In this document: positions 1 to 7,787 of the stretch, piece by piece
Layout of the letters: the number at the start of each line of letters is the position of its first letter
How positions within the stretch are numbered: position 1 is the first letter of the stretch
NCBI GenBank assembly: GCA_036501345.1
Contig: DASYAN010000008.1
Coordinates: 1 to 23,249, forward strand
Length of the DNA stretch: 23,249 nucleotides
Source: DASYAN01 sp036501345
GTDB taxonomy: Bacteria; Chloroflexota; Ktedonobacteria; Ktedonobacterales; Ktedonobacteraceae
Reading direction: 5' to 3'
Made by a program: the position numbers and the translations under genes
The notes under the pieces: model-generated
The model's database searches: none
What the model was told of the DNA's origin: nothing
What the model saw: only the letters and a program-made list of their open reading frames with translations

Positions 1-414
1 CAAGGACTAGGATTTACTCCCGAGCAGATAGATTCAGCTATTATCAGAGGTCACTCAAAAAGCCTTATTGAGACGGGGGCCCGCCGTATCCCACAACCTA
101 ACCGTGTTATGCCACATGCCTTACGTGCTACTACAATTGGATTTTACCACATTCAACGATTATGTCAGCTTTTTCAATACATAGATGCGATTATTGTAGA
201 TACTCCTATTTTTGATGAAAAAGCTAGAAGTCTTATTACAGATGAACATAAATTAGAACATAGATTAAATAGATCAGAAGAATTTATTAAATATTTAGAC
301 AGGTGTTGGGAACCTTTAGAGGGTTTAAATGCTGATTTTATTTTCAACTGGAAAGAAATTTCCAAAAAGGTAAAATCAGAAATAGAATATATTCGAAGAA
401 AAAATTTAATATAA
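1..414 (+). CDS. C-terminal part of an unrecognised protein (5' end outside the window)
   Basis: The reading frame is open from base 1 to the TAA at 412-414, giving at least 137 residues; the first in-window ATG (109) is internal because the frame continues to the left edge. The first ~35 residues (EQIDSAIIRGHSKSLIET) read like a winged-helix segment: a helix-turn-helix, then a hairpin. A helical, charged tail follows, with the phrase YIDAIIVDTPI near the middle. I recall similar tails at the C-terminus of large P-loop ATPases found in defence islands, but no catalytic motif is present here, so no function is assigned. The A+T-rich codon use matches the downstream restriction operon rather than the genes after 8525. 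Confidence is good that it is coding and low on identity. Confidence 0.6.
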   Translation, partial: QGLGFTPEQIDSAIIRGHSKSLIETGARRIPQPNRVMPHALRATTIGFYHIQRLCQLFQYIDAIIVDTPIFDEKARSLITDEHKLEHRLNRSEEFIKYLDRCWEPLEGLNADFIFNWKEISKKVKSEIEYIRRKNLI

Positions 415-588
415 ATTGTATCAGAATAACCCTCCGTTCGCTAGTTCTGTATGAAGCCAACGCATAATCCAGTTTGTTCATGTAAAAATGGCAAATATGA
501 GGCCTTGACGTTGGCCTTCGCAAGCGGATTCGACAAAAAAATGAGCGAACCATGGGAATATGTTCAACTTCATTCATATAAAACTACC

Positions 589-822
589 GTTACGACACTT
601 ACGACAAATCATACGACAACCCGAGAAAACTTTGAGGGATATTAGTAGCGTTCAGCAAACAAAGAGCCAACGTTTTGAGCGTAAGGAGAATGCAGGGAAA
701 CACCAAGGGACGAAGTGGCTCTTATCCCCCTTTCGGCACCTCCCTCTTGTAGGATGAACGTCTCAAGCCGCTCCTAGGGCCGCTTGGGACGTTTTTATTT
801 TGCCCAAAATAGCCTTTTGACA
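589..822. repeat. Left copy of a ~230-bp direct repeat bounding the island
   Basis: This stretch aligns along its whole length with 8302-8525, by eye roughly three quarters identical with small indels. Shared landmarks in the same order are TACGACA heptamers (three here at ~591-617, two in the other copy), the block GAGCG...AGGA, a nearly invariant 33-nt block at ~709-741 ending TTCGGCACC, a stable hairpin with a T-run, and the terminal CTTTTGACA. Weaker similarity may extend left to ~525. The two copies are too diverged to be a fresh target-site duplication; they look like two members of an interspersed repeat family or two ends of an old composite element. Positions 415-588, before the repeat, hold no gene that I can support. 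Confidence 0.75.
757..800 (+). terminator. Rho-independent terminator-like hairpin within the left repeat
   Basis: AACGTCTCAAGC (757-768) pairs with GCTTGGGACGTT (782-793) with one G-U pair; the 13-nt loop carries the self-complementary CCTAGG. The stem runs into a five-T tract (792-796). It could end transcription of the gene at 1-414 or of a transcript arising in the repeat, and it insulates the toxin-antitoxin promoter downstream. Confidence 0.7.
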
Positions 823-865
823 GCAGATATGACAGCAATTTTCTGTTTTTGGTCAGTGGCGAGTC

Positions 866-894
866 TTGACAGAACACATTGCCATAGGTATAGT
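866..894 (+). promoter_or_regulatory. Sigma-70-type promoter for the DUF433-DUF5615 pair
   Basis: A perfect -35 box TTGACA (866-871) is followed by a 17-bp spacer and a -10 box TATAGT (889-894). The predicted start near 901 gives a ~44-nt leader ending in the strong ribosome-binding site AAAGGAGG before the ATG at 945. Box quality and spacing are read directly; activity is inferred. Confidence 0.7.
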
Positions 895-944
895 GATACT
901 GGAGTGCGATAGCAAAGAACAAGCCTACTAAAGGAGGCACAGCT

Positions 945-1184
945 ATGAATTATAACCAGTACATCAGCACGGACCCTGACATATTACGGGGCAAACCCTG
1001 TATTGATGGGACGAGAATTAGTGTTGAGCTTATCCTTGAAATGCTTGCCTTAGGAGACGAGGTTAATGACATCCTTAACGCTTACTCCCATGTTCCGCTC
1101 ACGAGAGAGCAAGTCTTAGCAGCAATTATGTTTGCTCATGACCGTATTCATGATGAATACAGCCAAGAGCGTGCTGCATCATGA
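945..1184 (+). CDS. DUF433 domain protein, antitoxin-type partner
   Basis: The 79-residue protein has the DUF433 signature: an N-terminal ITxDPxIxxGKPxIxGTRIxV-type stretch, seen here as STDPDILRGKPCIDGTRISV, followed by a predicted helix-turn-helix (VELILEMLALGDEVNDILNAY) and an LTREQVLAAI helix. DUF433 proteins are small winged-helix-like proteins repeatedly found directly upstream of PIN-like DUF5615 genes and treated as VapB-like antitoxins. The ATG at 945 has an almost perfect Shine-Dalgarno (AAAGGAGG, ~8 nt upstream). Its stop overlaps the next start by four bases (ATGA), indicating translational coupling. Autoregulation of the promoter at 866-894 is likely by analogy but was not demonstrated from the sequence. 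Confidence 0.88.
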   Translation: MNYNQYISTDPDILRGKPCIDGTRISVELILEMLALGDEVNDILNAYSHVPLTREQVLAAIMFAHDRIHDEYSQERAAS

Positions 1185-1528
1185 AGTTCTGGATAGATGA
1201 GAATATCCCGCGCCCAGTCATCAAACCCCTACAACGAGCTGAGCACGAGATCTTTACCGCTCCATCTCGATCGAGCGATGTAACCATTCTGCGCCTTGCT
1301 CTCAAAGAGAATGCAGTCATCATTACCCGTGATCAAGATTTCAGAAAATATGTCTTCACTGATGGATGGCCCTGTGCTGGTATCATTTGGGTGAGAATCT
1401 CTTCAACAAAAAGATACGGAGAACTCGCTGCACAACTATTCCAATTTGTCGAAACTCATGCTGAAATACTTTCTACAAGTTTTATCACTTTTTCACTGGA
1501 TCGAACTCAGATCACCAGCTTAAAGTGA
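1181..1528 (+). CDS. DUF5615 PIN-like protein, putative toxin nuclease
   Basis: The 115-residue protein carries the DUF5615/Mut7-C PIN-like acidic set: the N-terminal WIDENIP motif (D5, E6), an Asp in SRSSDVTILRLA (~residue 31), and TRDQDF (~residues 49-54). These acidic residues bind the metal of PIN RNases, and the domain covers the whole chain. The start overlaps the DUF433 stop by four bases. In this family the pair is regarded as a type II toxin-antitoxin module, with the PIN-like protein as RNase toxin; RNase activity is inferred. All expected acidic positions are present, so the gene appears intact. No gene of the pair is recognisable enough for a symbol. Confidence 0.85.
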   Translation: MKFWIDENIPRPVIKPLQRAEHEIFTAPSRSSDVTILRLALKENAVIITRDQDFRKYVFTDGWPCAGIIWVRISSTKRYGELAAQLFQFVETHAEILSTSFITFSLDRTQITSLK

Positions 1529-1649
1529 AGGCTTACCATGAGATAGATTTTCAGCAGTAGTAGAGCATATATCCACTATTGCTGAAAGTCTACCTCTCTC
1601 ATAAAACAGCTTGTACTATCAACAATCTAACAGAAGACCACCCAATGCA

Positions 1650-1797
1650 CTATTTCCATAGCACATCCTCCAGTTTCTGAATAGCATCTCGATGGATTGT
1701 CGGCAACACCTGACTATAGCTATCTACTGTATACGATTATGCCCTAACAGCTCTTGCACGACTTTCGGATGAGTTCCCATACTTAGCAATACTGAGA
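1650..1797 (-). pseudogene. Tyrosine recombinase (phage integrase) C-terminal relic
   Basis: On the minus strand, the stretch from ~1797 reads LLSMGTHPKVVQELLGHN, the typical C-terminal block of site-specific tyrosine recombinases: the Arg/His helix ending in (L)LGHxS. After a frame change and a loss of a few codons near 1733 it continues YTVDSYSQVLPTIHRDAIQK and ends DVLWK-stop at 1650. In intact enzymes the catalytic Tyr lies in this segment (TLDTYSHVLP type), so the Tyr of DSYSQ is probably the old nucleophile. The catalytic Arg region and the whole N-terminal half are absent, so the gene is dead. It marks past mobility of the island. The identification rests on two motifs in the correct order in adjacent frames. 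Confidence 0.72.
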
Positions 1798-1808
1798 TTT
1801 ATGCCCAG

Positions 1809-2048
1809 ATGCAAGCCCTTGTACAAGCTGGAGCCCAAGATGGGCAGGTTACGCGCTTAAACCGAGAGCAAGGTAGTCGAGTGATACGTATTGCTTGGAT
1901 TGGACAAGTTTACAAATATATACCAGAGCCCAAATCATCATATGTATGTAACTGGGAGGAAATGTCATCATGGGAACAAGAAGTAGATATGGATATTTTT
2001 GAGACGATACAGGCTAAAGTGCTGTTCAGTCCCCCAAATGGTGAATAG
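1809..2048 (+). CDS. Short hypothetical protein or gene fragment
   Basis: An open frame of 79 codons from an ATG at 1809, extendable to a TGA at 1770-1772. It has no convincing ribosome-binding site and I recognise no family. The composition (repeated Gln/Val, then WEEMSSWEQEVD, acidic amphipathic C-terminus) looks protein-like rather than random. The lack of an upstream signal and the adjacent integrase relic suggest a 3' fragment of a lost mobile-element gene. I would not assign a function. Confidence 0.3.
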   Translation: MQALVQAGAQDGQVTRLNREQGSRVIRIAWIGQVYKYIPEPKSSYVCNWEEMSSWEQEVDMDIFETIQAKVLFSPPNGE

Positions 2049-2233
2049 TAAAGTAAGAGAAGAGCAAATAAAGAACATCAAGCTGATATAACCACATACA
2101 TACTGATCAGAAGATCTAGAGTGGACTCCACGAAACATGGGCCACTCTATTTTTGACAGCTAAACACGACATCTCAAAGTATTTTCTAATCTACTCAGTA
2201 AACCTGAGAAGCAAATTTTGAGCATGAAATAAG

Positions 2234-2253
2234 ACTGGTACAGCTATACCAGT
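2234..2253. promoter_or_regulatory. 20-bp palindrome upstream of the restriction operon, possible operator
   Basis: ACTGGTACAGCTATACCAGT is a 20-bp inverted repeat with nine of ten base pairs matched, centred on AGCT. A second, related site lies at 2330-2341; both share the core GTAyAGCTATACC. Their location upstream of the operon promoter suggests a protein-binding operator. No controller gene is present nearby, so the binder could be one of the operon's own products. Confidence 0.5.
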
Positions 2254-2278
2254 AGAACTACGTTAGGAGGTAGTCAAC

Positions 2279-2330
2279 TCAAAAAATTGCACAAAAATGG
2301 GCTCAAAATCTAAGGTTACTAATCAGGTAG
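2279..2330. repeat. Left copy of a diverged ~52-bp direct repeat flanking the restriction operon
   Basis: The stretch beginning TCAAAAAATTGCACAAAAAT and ending AATCAGGTAG aligns with 7942-7993 at roughly 75% by eye, in the same orientation. The two copies enclose the whole four-gene operon and each is immediately followed by a palindromic sequence (2330-2341 here, 7996-8117 on the right). This suggests that the operon arrived as its own cassette inside the larger island. Confidence 0.5.
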
Positions 2331-2341
2331 TATAGCTATAC
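2330..2341. promoter_or_regulatory. Second AGCT-centred palindrome adjoining the -35 box
   Basis: GTATAGCTATAC is a perfect 12-bp palindrome. It ends seven bases before the predicted -35 hexamer of the methyltransferase operon and shares its core with the 2234-2253 site, ~92 bp centre to centre. A protein bound here would contact RNA polymerase, so autorepression or activation is plausible but inferred. Confidence 0.5.
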
Positions 2342-2348
2342 CAAAACA

Positions 2349-2378
2349 TTGACTTTAAGTATTCAATTCTATCATAAT
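2349..2378 (+). promoter_or_regulatory. Putative promoter of the methyltransferase-MORC-Z1-nuclease operon
   Basis: TTGACT (2349-2354), an 18-bp spacer and CATAAT (2373-2378) give a good sigma-70-type promoter with a leader of ~38 nt to the ATG at 2423. The interval 2049-2422 otherwise holds only the palindromes and the short direct repeat. Confidence 0.5.
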
Positions 2379-2422
2379 TCTTCTATGTCACATATTTACT
2401 ACATTTGAGGTTGGGACCAGAC

Positions 2423-3757
2423 ATGAATTTCATTGACCTATTTGCCGGACTGGGAGGCTTTCACTTAGCACTACAGCGACTCGGCCATAGATGTGTTTTT
2501 GCCTGTGAAATTGATAGCGACCTACGCAAGCTCTACGAAACCAATTTTGACCTTGTGCCAACTGGTGATATTCGAAATATTACACCACTCGAGATTCCAG
2601 ATCACGAGATTCTGTGTGCAGGATTCCCATGTCAACCCTTCTCTAAAGCAGGAGATCAGCAGGGATTTGATTGTCCCAAATGGGGCGATTTATTCCAATA
2701 TGTTATTCGCATAATTAATTATCATAAACCTCGTTACATTATGCTAGAAAATGTTCCTAATCTCGAAAAACATGACGAAGGACGAACATGGCGCAAAATC
2801 GAATCGGAACTTATTTCTGCTGGTTATAATATTCGCTACTCACGCCTCTCTCCTCATCTATTTGGCATTCCACAGATACGCGATAGAATGTTTATTGTTG
2901 GAAGCCACTTAAGCCTATCCGGTTTTTCTTGGCCAGAAAAAGTTCCTACTACATCTTTATCTATTATATCTGCTTTAGATCATAATCCTTCTGATGCAAG
3001 AAAGATATCTAAGCAAGTGCAAAAATGTCTAGATATATGGCAGGAATTTCTAGATGCATTCCCCAAAGATGAAGAATTTCCATCATTTCCAATCTGGTCA
3101 ATGGAATTTGGTGCAACTTATCCATTTGAATCAGTAACTCCTTACGAAGTAGGCATAGATGAACTCCGAAATTATCGAGGGAGTCATGGTCAGACATTGA
3201 TAGACATATCTGCAGATAAAATAATGACGGCACTTCCATCACACGCTAATACTAAAGAATCTAAGTTTCCTAATTGGAAGATTCGTTATATCAGGCAAAA
3301 CCGTGATCTTTATCATAAGCACAAAGCCTGGATAGATATATGGATACCTAAAATCTTGGAGTTTCCATCAAGTCTCCAAAAGCTAGAGTGGAACTGCAAA
3401 GGAGAGGAACGCAATATTTGGAATTTTGTAATCCAGTTTCGAGCTTCCGGAGTACGCATCAAAAGGCCAGCAACAGCACCTTCCTTGATTGCAATGACAT
3501 CAACACAAGTACCCATTATTGCTTGGGAAAAGCGATATATGACACCAAAGGAATGCGCAAATTTACAAAGTATGAAAGGACTGAAAAGCTTGCCTGCTAG
3601 TTCCGATAAAGCTTTCAAAGCCCTAGGAAATGCTGTAAATGTTAGCCTCGTTGAAATGGTAGCAAAGGCACTTTTCTTGATAGAAGACAACGTAACTTTT
3701 GAGGACCAGCAAACTAACACAGTGGAAAGTGAGCAAAAAAAAGCTGTCTGTATCTAA
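2423..3757 (+). CDS. DNA (cytosine-5-)-methyltransferase of a restriction-modification operon
   Basis: The 444-residue protein methylates C5 of cytosine in a specific DNA target using S-adenosylmethionine. All key motifs are visible: motif I FIDLFAGLGGFHLAL (residues 3-17, AdoMet binding), motif IV GFPCQPFSKAG (68-78, nucleophile Cys70), motif VI ENV (109-111), motif VIII QIRDR (151-155), a long variable target-recognition region, and motif X LGNAV (~402-406). The ATG at 2423 is preferred over a TTG six codons upstream because the family starts within a few residues of motif I. It is the first gene of a four-gene operon; the next start is 54 bp downstream. It probably protects self DNA from the PD-(D/E)XK nuclease. 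Target sequence cannot be predicted; the AGCT-centred palindromes upstream could be a coincidence. Confidence 0.93.
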   Translation: MNFIDLFAGLGGFHLALQRLGHRCVFACEIDSDLRKLYETNFDLVPTGDIRNITPLEIPDHEILCAGFPCQPFSKAGDQQGFDCPKWGDLFQYVIRIINYHKPRYIMLENVPNLEKHDEGRTWRKIESELISAGYNIRYSRLSPHLFGIPQIRDRMFIVGSHLSLSGFSWPEKVPTTSLSIISALDHNPSDARKISKQVQKCLDIWQEFLDAFPKDEEFPSFPIWSMEFGATYPFESVTPYEVGIDELRNYRGSHGQTLIDISADKIMTALPSHANTKESKFPNWKIRYIRQNRDLYHKHKAWIDIWIPKILEFPSSLQKLEWNCKGEERNIWNFVIQFRASGVRIKRPATAPSLIAMTSTQVPIIAWEKRYMTPKECANLQSMKGLKSLPASSDKAFKALGNAVNVSLVEMVAKALFLIEDNVTFEDQQTNTVESEQKKAVCI

Positions 3758-3811
3758 GAAGAACATCAGCACTTCTTTCAGAGATAAAACTTAGATTAAC
3801 TTGGAGCAGAG

Positions 3812-5371
3812 ATGAAGAATACAAACAGCGCCACGCACGTAAACATTAGACCAGGTGTTAGTATTTTATCCGTTCTTCGACATTTGAATTATAAACCATG
3901 GTTTGCAATTGCTGAATTTGTTGATAATTCGCTCCAAAGCTTTCTTTCAGATCACCATGATATTAAATATACGGAGGGAGAAGAATTCAAGTTAAAAGTT
4001 AGCATTGAACTAGATCTGACAGATGAAGGACAGATTGTTATCAGGGATAATGCAGCAGGAATTCATGAATCTGACTTTGCGCGTGCGTTCCGAGCAGCAG
4101 AAATTCCGCCCGATAGAAAGGGGCTATCAGAATTCGGTATGGGTATGAAAAGTGCAGCTTGCTGGTTTGCTGATCGCTGGTCAGTAAGAACATCTGCACT
4201 TGGTGAGACTGCCGAGAGAACTGTCTATTTCGATATTGAAAAAATTATTCAAGATGATATAGAGCAGCTTGAAGCTCAATCACTACTAGTACCTATGAAT
4301 GTCCATTACACAGAAATTACCCTTAGCAAGTTACACAAAAAACCACAAAAGCGGACTATTAGTAAAATTAAAGAGCATTTAGCTAGCATCTATAGAATAT
4401 TTATCAGAGAAAATATTTTAGAACTTCGATTTGACAATGAAATATTATCATACTCAGATCCTAAAATTTTGTATACCCCTTTCTACAAAACCCCATCAGA
4501 CCAACCAAAATTATGGAAAAAAGAGATTAACTTCGATTTCGGCCCCAATCTTCGCATATACGGTTTCGTCGCACTAAGAGAAACAGGCAGTACATCTACT
4601 GCAGGTTTTAGTCTATTCAGAAGAAACCGTCTTATAGAGGGTAGTCTAGATGAAAGCTATCGACCAGAATTGATTTTTGGAAAACATAATAGTTTCATTT
4701 ACCAGCGGTTATTTGGAGAACTTCACTTAGAGGGTTTCGACGTTAGCCACACTAAAGATGGTTTCAGGTGGGAAGAGCATGAGGACATCTTTCTTGAACT
4801 TTTAAAAGATGAACTTAATAAAGAACCTTTACTATTGCTCGACCAAGCCGACGGATATCGTGCCAGACCCAAGCCTAAAGAACTAGTAGCAGGCGCAGAA
4901 TCTGCGACACAAAGAACTGCAGAAATTATAGAGAAAGAAGTACCACAAGTTCTACAATTGCAAATTAGCTCGCAACCAGATTTTCAAAACCCACCAACAA
5001 CGTTACCTCCTGTTACAAAGGCATCACAAAGAGTAATTAACGTAGATCTTAACAATTGTCACTGGCAAATTATACTTGAACTTTCCGATGATCCTGGAAT
5101 TGGCGATTGGGTAGGGATATACGACCAGCTAGTCACGGAGGCAGACATATCTAATAGTAATACGCGTCGAATCGGCGTTCGTTTAGCACTATCACATCCA
5201 TTTATGGAGAAATTTGTAGGTGCAGACCCGTCTCGAATTGAACCCCTTCTGCATGTTGCTGCAGCTATAGCCCTAGCAGAAACAGCAGCTCGAGATAGTG
5301 GAGTAAAAATGGCAGGGACAGTCAGGCGTAACATTAACGACTTACTTAGAAATGCATTATCCAAACAATAG
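3812..5371 (+). CDS. Prokaryotic MORC/paraMORC GHKL ATPase
   Basis: The 519-residue protein has an N-terminal GHKL (gyrase-Hsp90-histidine kinase-MutL) ATPase fold: motif I EFVDNS (residues 35-40), with Glu35 as general base and Asn39 as Mg ligand; motif II RDNAAG (78-83); motif III EFGMGMKSA (107-115), the ATP lid. An S5-like domain follows, with FRRNRLI (~residues 270-276) as the sensor loop. The tail after a Pro-rich linker (~385-400) carries a conserved-looking SHPFMEKF region. Such MutL-like ATPases with methyltransferase, Z1 helicase and DUF4420 nuclease were described as the origin of eukaryotic MORC proteins; they are thought to close as an ATP-dependent clamp on DNA. The RBS GGAG is six bases before the ATG. 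The gene appears intact. Confidence 0.88.
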   Translation: MKNTNSATHVNIRPGVSILSVLRHLNYKPWFAIAEFVDNSLQSFLSDHHDIKYTEGEEFKLKVSIELDLTDEGQIVIRDNAAGIHESDFARAFRAAEIPPDRKGLSEFGMGMKSAACWFADRWSVRTSALGETAERTVYFDIEKIIQDDIEQLEAQSLLVPMNVHYTEITLSKLHKKPQKRTISKIKEHLASIYRIFIRENILELRFDNEILSYSDPKILYTPFYKTPSDQPKLWKKEINFDFGPNLRIYGFVALRETGSTSTAGFSLFRRNRLIEGSLDESYRPELIFGKHNSFIYQRLFGELHLEGFDVSHTKDGFRWEEHEDIFLELLKDELNKEPLLLLDQADGYRARPKPKELVAGAESATQRTAEIIEKEVPQVLQLQISSQPDFQNPPTTLPPVTKASQRVINVDLNNCHWQIILELSDDPGIGDWVGIYDQLVTEADISNSNTRRIGVRLALSHPFMEKFVGADPSRIEPLLHVAAAIALAETAARDSGVKMAGTVRRNINDLLRNALSKQ

Positions 5372-5385
5372 GAGATGATACTTTT

Positions 5386-6771
5386 ATGAGAGATGCTAAA
5401 AGTGAAATTCCAACTAAACTTAACGAACTTACTGAACCTCCAGAAAGCTTACTTTATGCAATGAAGGTTTTTTTCTTAGGTGTAGCAGCTGGCTTGATTA
5501 AAGACCAAGGTCAAGGCAATCGATCAATGTTAGTACACCCGTCACAAAAAACACTAGAACACGGACAGTATTTTCATTGGGTAACCCAAGCAAAAGAAGA
5601 GTGGAGAAAAACTCTTGAACTTGACCAACAGGATCCAGATCGTCAGGATCTACTCAGCGATCTCAAAGAAGCATATGAAGATCTTCACAATACAGTTATA
5701 GATTTACCATCATTTGATGAGCTTATTGGTCGCCTCTTACACTCTATACGTAGAACAAGAGTAGAAGAAGTGAACGCATCCCGTGGTAAAACACCAGAAG
5801 TGGATTGGAGATCAGCTTTCTCACATATACTTGTCGGCGGGCAAGCCATGGATAGAGGATTTACAGTAGAGGGGCTAACAGTTACTTATATGCCAAGGGG
5901 TGTAGGCGTTGGAAATGCAGACACAGTTCAGCAGCGTGCACGTTTTTTCGGTTACAAAAAGCATTACCTTGGATATTGCCGTGTTTTCTTAGAGAGCATT
6001 GTACGAGATGCCTATCATCACTATGTAGAACATGAAGAAGATATCAGAAAACAACTAATTATTCACAAAGCGAAGGAAAAACCTTTATCAGAATGGAAGC
6101 GAGCTTTCTTTCTTCATACTAAGCTCAAACCAACTCGAAACAATGTACTTGATCTCCCTTATATGAGAGGCAATTTCAGCGATATTTGGTATGCACCAAA
6201 AGGTCCACATGATTCAGAAGAAGCAAGTAAAGCAAACCATCAGATAATTGCGAATTTTCTTGCTAATTTAGCATTGCAGCCAGATCCTGGACATAAGCAA
6301 AGGACGCTCAAACAACGTCACTTAATCGCAACTAATGTCCCACTCCAGAAAGTGTATGAACGATTACTTACTCAGATCAGAGTAACAAGACCAAGTGATT
6401 CACAACAGTTTGTCGGTCTACTGATTCAGATACACAATTATCTTGAGCTTCATAAAGAAGAACTATGCACTATATACGTATTAAGCCGTGGAATGAATCC
6501 TACTGAAACACGAGAAAGAAAGGTGGATGACAAAGGCGACATATCCAATCTATTTCAAGGCGCTTATCCCGAAAACTCTGGAGAAGTATATCTGGGAGAT
6601 CGTTATATTCGAGCTGAAAAGGGGGTAACAGTCCATATTCACTACCTTGAGGTAACGAAAAAAAATAATAAGGGAAACAAAGAAGTCATTGCCCATAATG
6701 TCCCAACTGTCACAGTATGGATACCTCGTGAGATGGCAGCGAGTTGGTACGTTCAAAAAAGTATAAAATAA
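5386..6771 (+). CDS. Z1-domain protein lacking the N-terminal helicase lobe
   Basis: The 461-residue protein contains the second half of a Z1-type superfamily II helicase: the Z1 stretch PPESLLYAMKVFF (18-30) with NRSMLVHPS (45-53), then motif V-like VGGQAMDRGFTVEGL (150-164) and motif VI-like QQRARFFGYK (182-191). Family members that I recall are ~850-1000 residues and begin with a RecA-like lobe bearing Walker A, a DDEADQAS-type box and a TATPF motif; none is present. The upstream gene ends 14 bp before, so there is no room for it. The start is clean: ATG at 5386 with AGGAGA ~10 nt upstream. The gene is therefore either a natural half-helicase variant or an in-frame 5' deletion. ATP hydrolysis by this chain alone is unlikely; the MORC ATPase may be the only motor. 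Confidence 0.82.
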   Translation: MRDAKSEIPTKLNELTEPPESLLYAMKVFFLGVAAGLIKDQGQGNRSMLVHPSQKTLEHGQYFHWVTQAKEEWRKTLELDQQDPDRQDLLSDLKEAYEDLHNTVIDLPSFDELIGRLLHSIRRTRVEEVNASRGKTPEVDWRSAFSHILVGGQAMDRGFTVEGLTVTYMPRGVGVGNADTVQQRARFFGYKKHYLGYCRVFLESIVRDAYHHYVEHEEDIRKQLIIHKAKEKPLSEWKRAFFLHTKLKPTRNNVLDLPYMRGNFSDIWYAPKGPHDSEEASKANHQIIANFLANLALQPDPGHKQRTLKQRHLIATNVPLQKVYERLLTQIRVTRPSDSQQFVGLLIQIHNYLELHKEELCTIYVLSRGMNPTETRERKVDDKGDISNLFQGAYPENSGEVYLGDRYIRAEKGVTVHIHYLEVTKKNNKGNKEVIAHNVPTVTVWIPREMAASWYVQKSIK

Positions 6772-6785
6772 GTGAAAGGCAAGCT

Positions 6786-7787
6786 ATGTTAGATCTTAAT
6801 GAGATATTTCATTCACTACAATCTCCAAGCCAATCTATAGGAATAAATATTCGATTTACTGCCTATCCTATTCCAGGATACGAGCAACATAGATTAGGTA
6901 AAGATATCCAAGGAAACCCTTCTCTTCTGATCTCAGTGATCGATTCGTTTGAAAGAGTAAAACCAGCTTCTATAGTACTTGAACACATTACGGTACAATA
7001 TGATGTAGATTGCCACATTATGGGACCTAATAATGTAATCGAAAAAGGCTCATTTACAATTATGCACTGCATTGAAGCAGATGATGTACTAAATACACAC
7101 TTTCTTCGCATCGCCAGCTCAATCATCACATCACTTGGCCCAACTCCATCATGGGCACATGTTACACATACAATAAACAGGTTAGTAGAATTATTTCGAG
7201 TAATGAAGGACTCCCCCAAAAAATCTATACAAGGATTATGGGCTGAACTCTTTATGATCGCACGAGCTCGTAATCCTCATGTAATGCTTAATGCATGGCA
7301 TGCTACTCCAGAAGATCGTTATGATTTCAATCAAGGTGAGCAGAGACTTGAAGTGAAAAGCTCTTCCATGCGAATCAGACAACATCACTTCTCTTTAGAA
7401 CAATTACATTATTTAGAAGGAACTAAGGTATTAATTGCATCAATTTTCATTGAACGTGCAGGTGCAGGTACATCAGCATTTGACCTTATGGAACAGATTC
7501 ATTCCCGCATTATAAATAATCCAGATATTCTTTTACATATGGATAGAGTTGTAGGTTTAACATTAGGTAAAAATTGGAGACATGCATTACAAGAGAGATT
7601 CGACCAAGAACTAGCAGAGAAGTCAGTTGCATTTTTTGAATCAAGTACTATTCCAACAGTAAATCCTTCTCTACCATTAGGTGTAAGTGAAGTGCGATTT
7701 AAATCGGATCTCACAACTAGTCCTACTATTAATTTAGCATCTTACCGAGCTTTAGGAGGATTATTTCAGGCTGCTCTACGTCGATAA
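6786..7787 (+). CDS. PD-(D/E)XK motif nuclease (DUF4420 family) of the MORC-Z1 system
   Basis: The 333-residue protein has the restriction-endonuclease-fold set: Glu154 in GLWAELFMI, Asp180 in DRYDFN, and Glu189-Val-Lys191 in RLEVKSSS, followed by a HHFSLEQL helix. This is the pattern of the PD-(D/E)XK motif protein family (DUF4420), the standard nuclease partner of MORC and Z1 proteins. It presumably cleaves unmethylated DNA. The ATG at 6786 is chosen because AAAGG lies just upstream and the 14-bp gap equals that of the previous gene pair; a TTG at 6744 would overlap the Z1 gene. It is the last gene of the operon; a weak CAGGGA/TCCCTG hairpin at ~7828-7855 may follow. All catalytic residues are present. 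Confidence 0.87.
   Translation: MLDLNEIFHSLQSPSQSIGINIRFTAYPIPGYEQHRLGKDIQGNPSLLISVIDSFERVKPASIVLEHITVQYDVDCHIMGPNNVIEKGSFTIMHCIEADDVLNTHFLRIASSIITSLGPTPSWAHVTHTINRLVELFRVMKDSPKKSIQGLWAELFMIARARNPHVMLNAWHATPEDRYDFNQGEQRLEVKSSSMRIRQHHFSLEQLHYLEGTKVLIASIFIERAGAGTSAFDLMEQIHSRIINNPDILLHMDRVVGLTLGKNWRHALQERFDQELAEKSVAFFESSTIPTVNPSLPLGVSEVRFKSDLTTSPTINLASYRALGGLFQAALRR

Noticed and set aside
451..757. Small open frames in and before the left repeat
   Set aside because: Not conserved as frames in the right repeat except for an 11-codon block, and no usable RBS spacing (AAGGAG only two bases from an ATG).
589..822. Repeat as T-box, S-box or TnpB/IscB guide RNA
   Set aside because: The T-box consensus, S-box core and any tnpB/iscB gene are absent; the terminator-like hairpin alone is not diagnostic.
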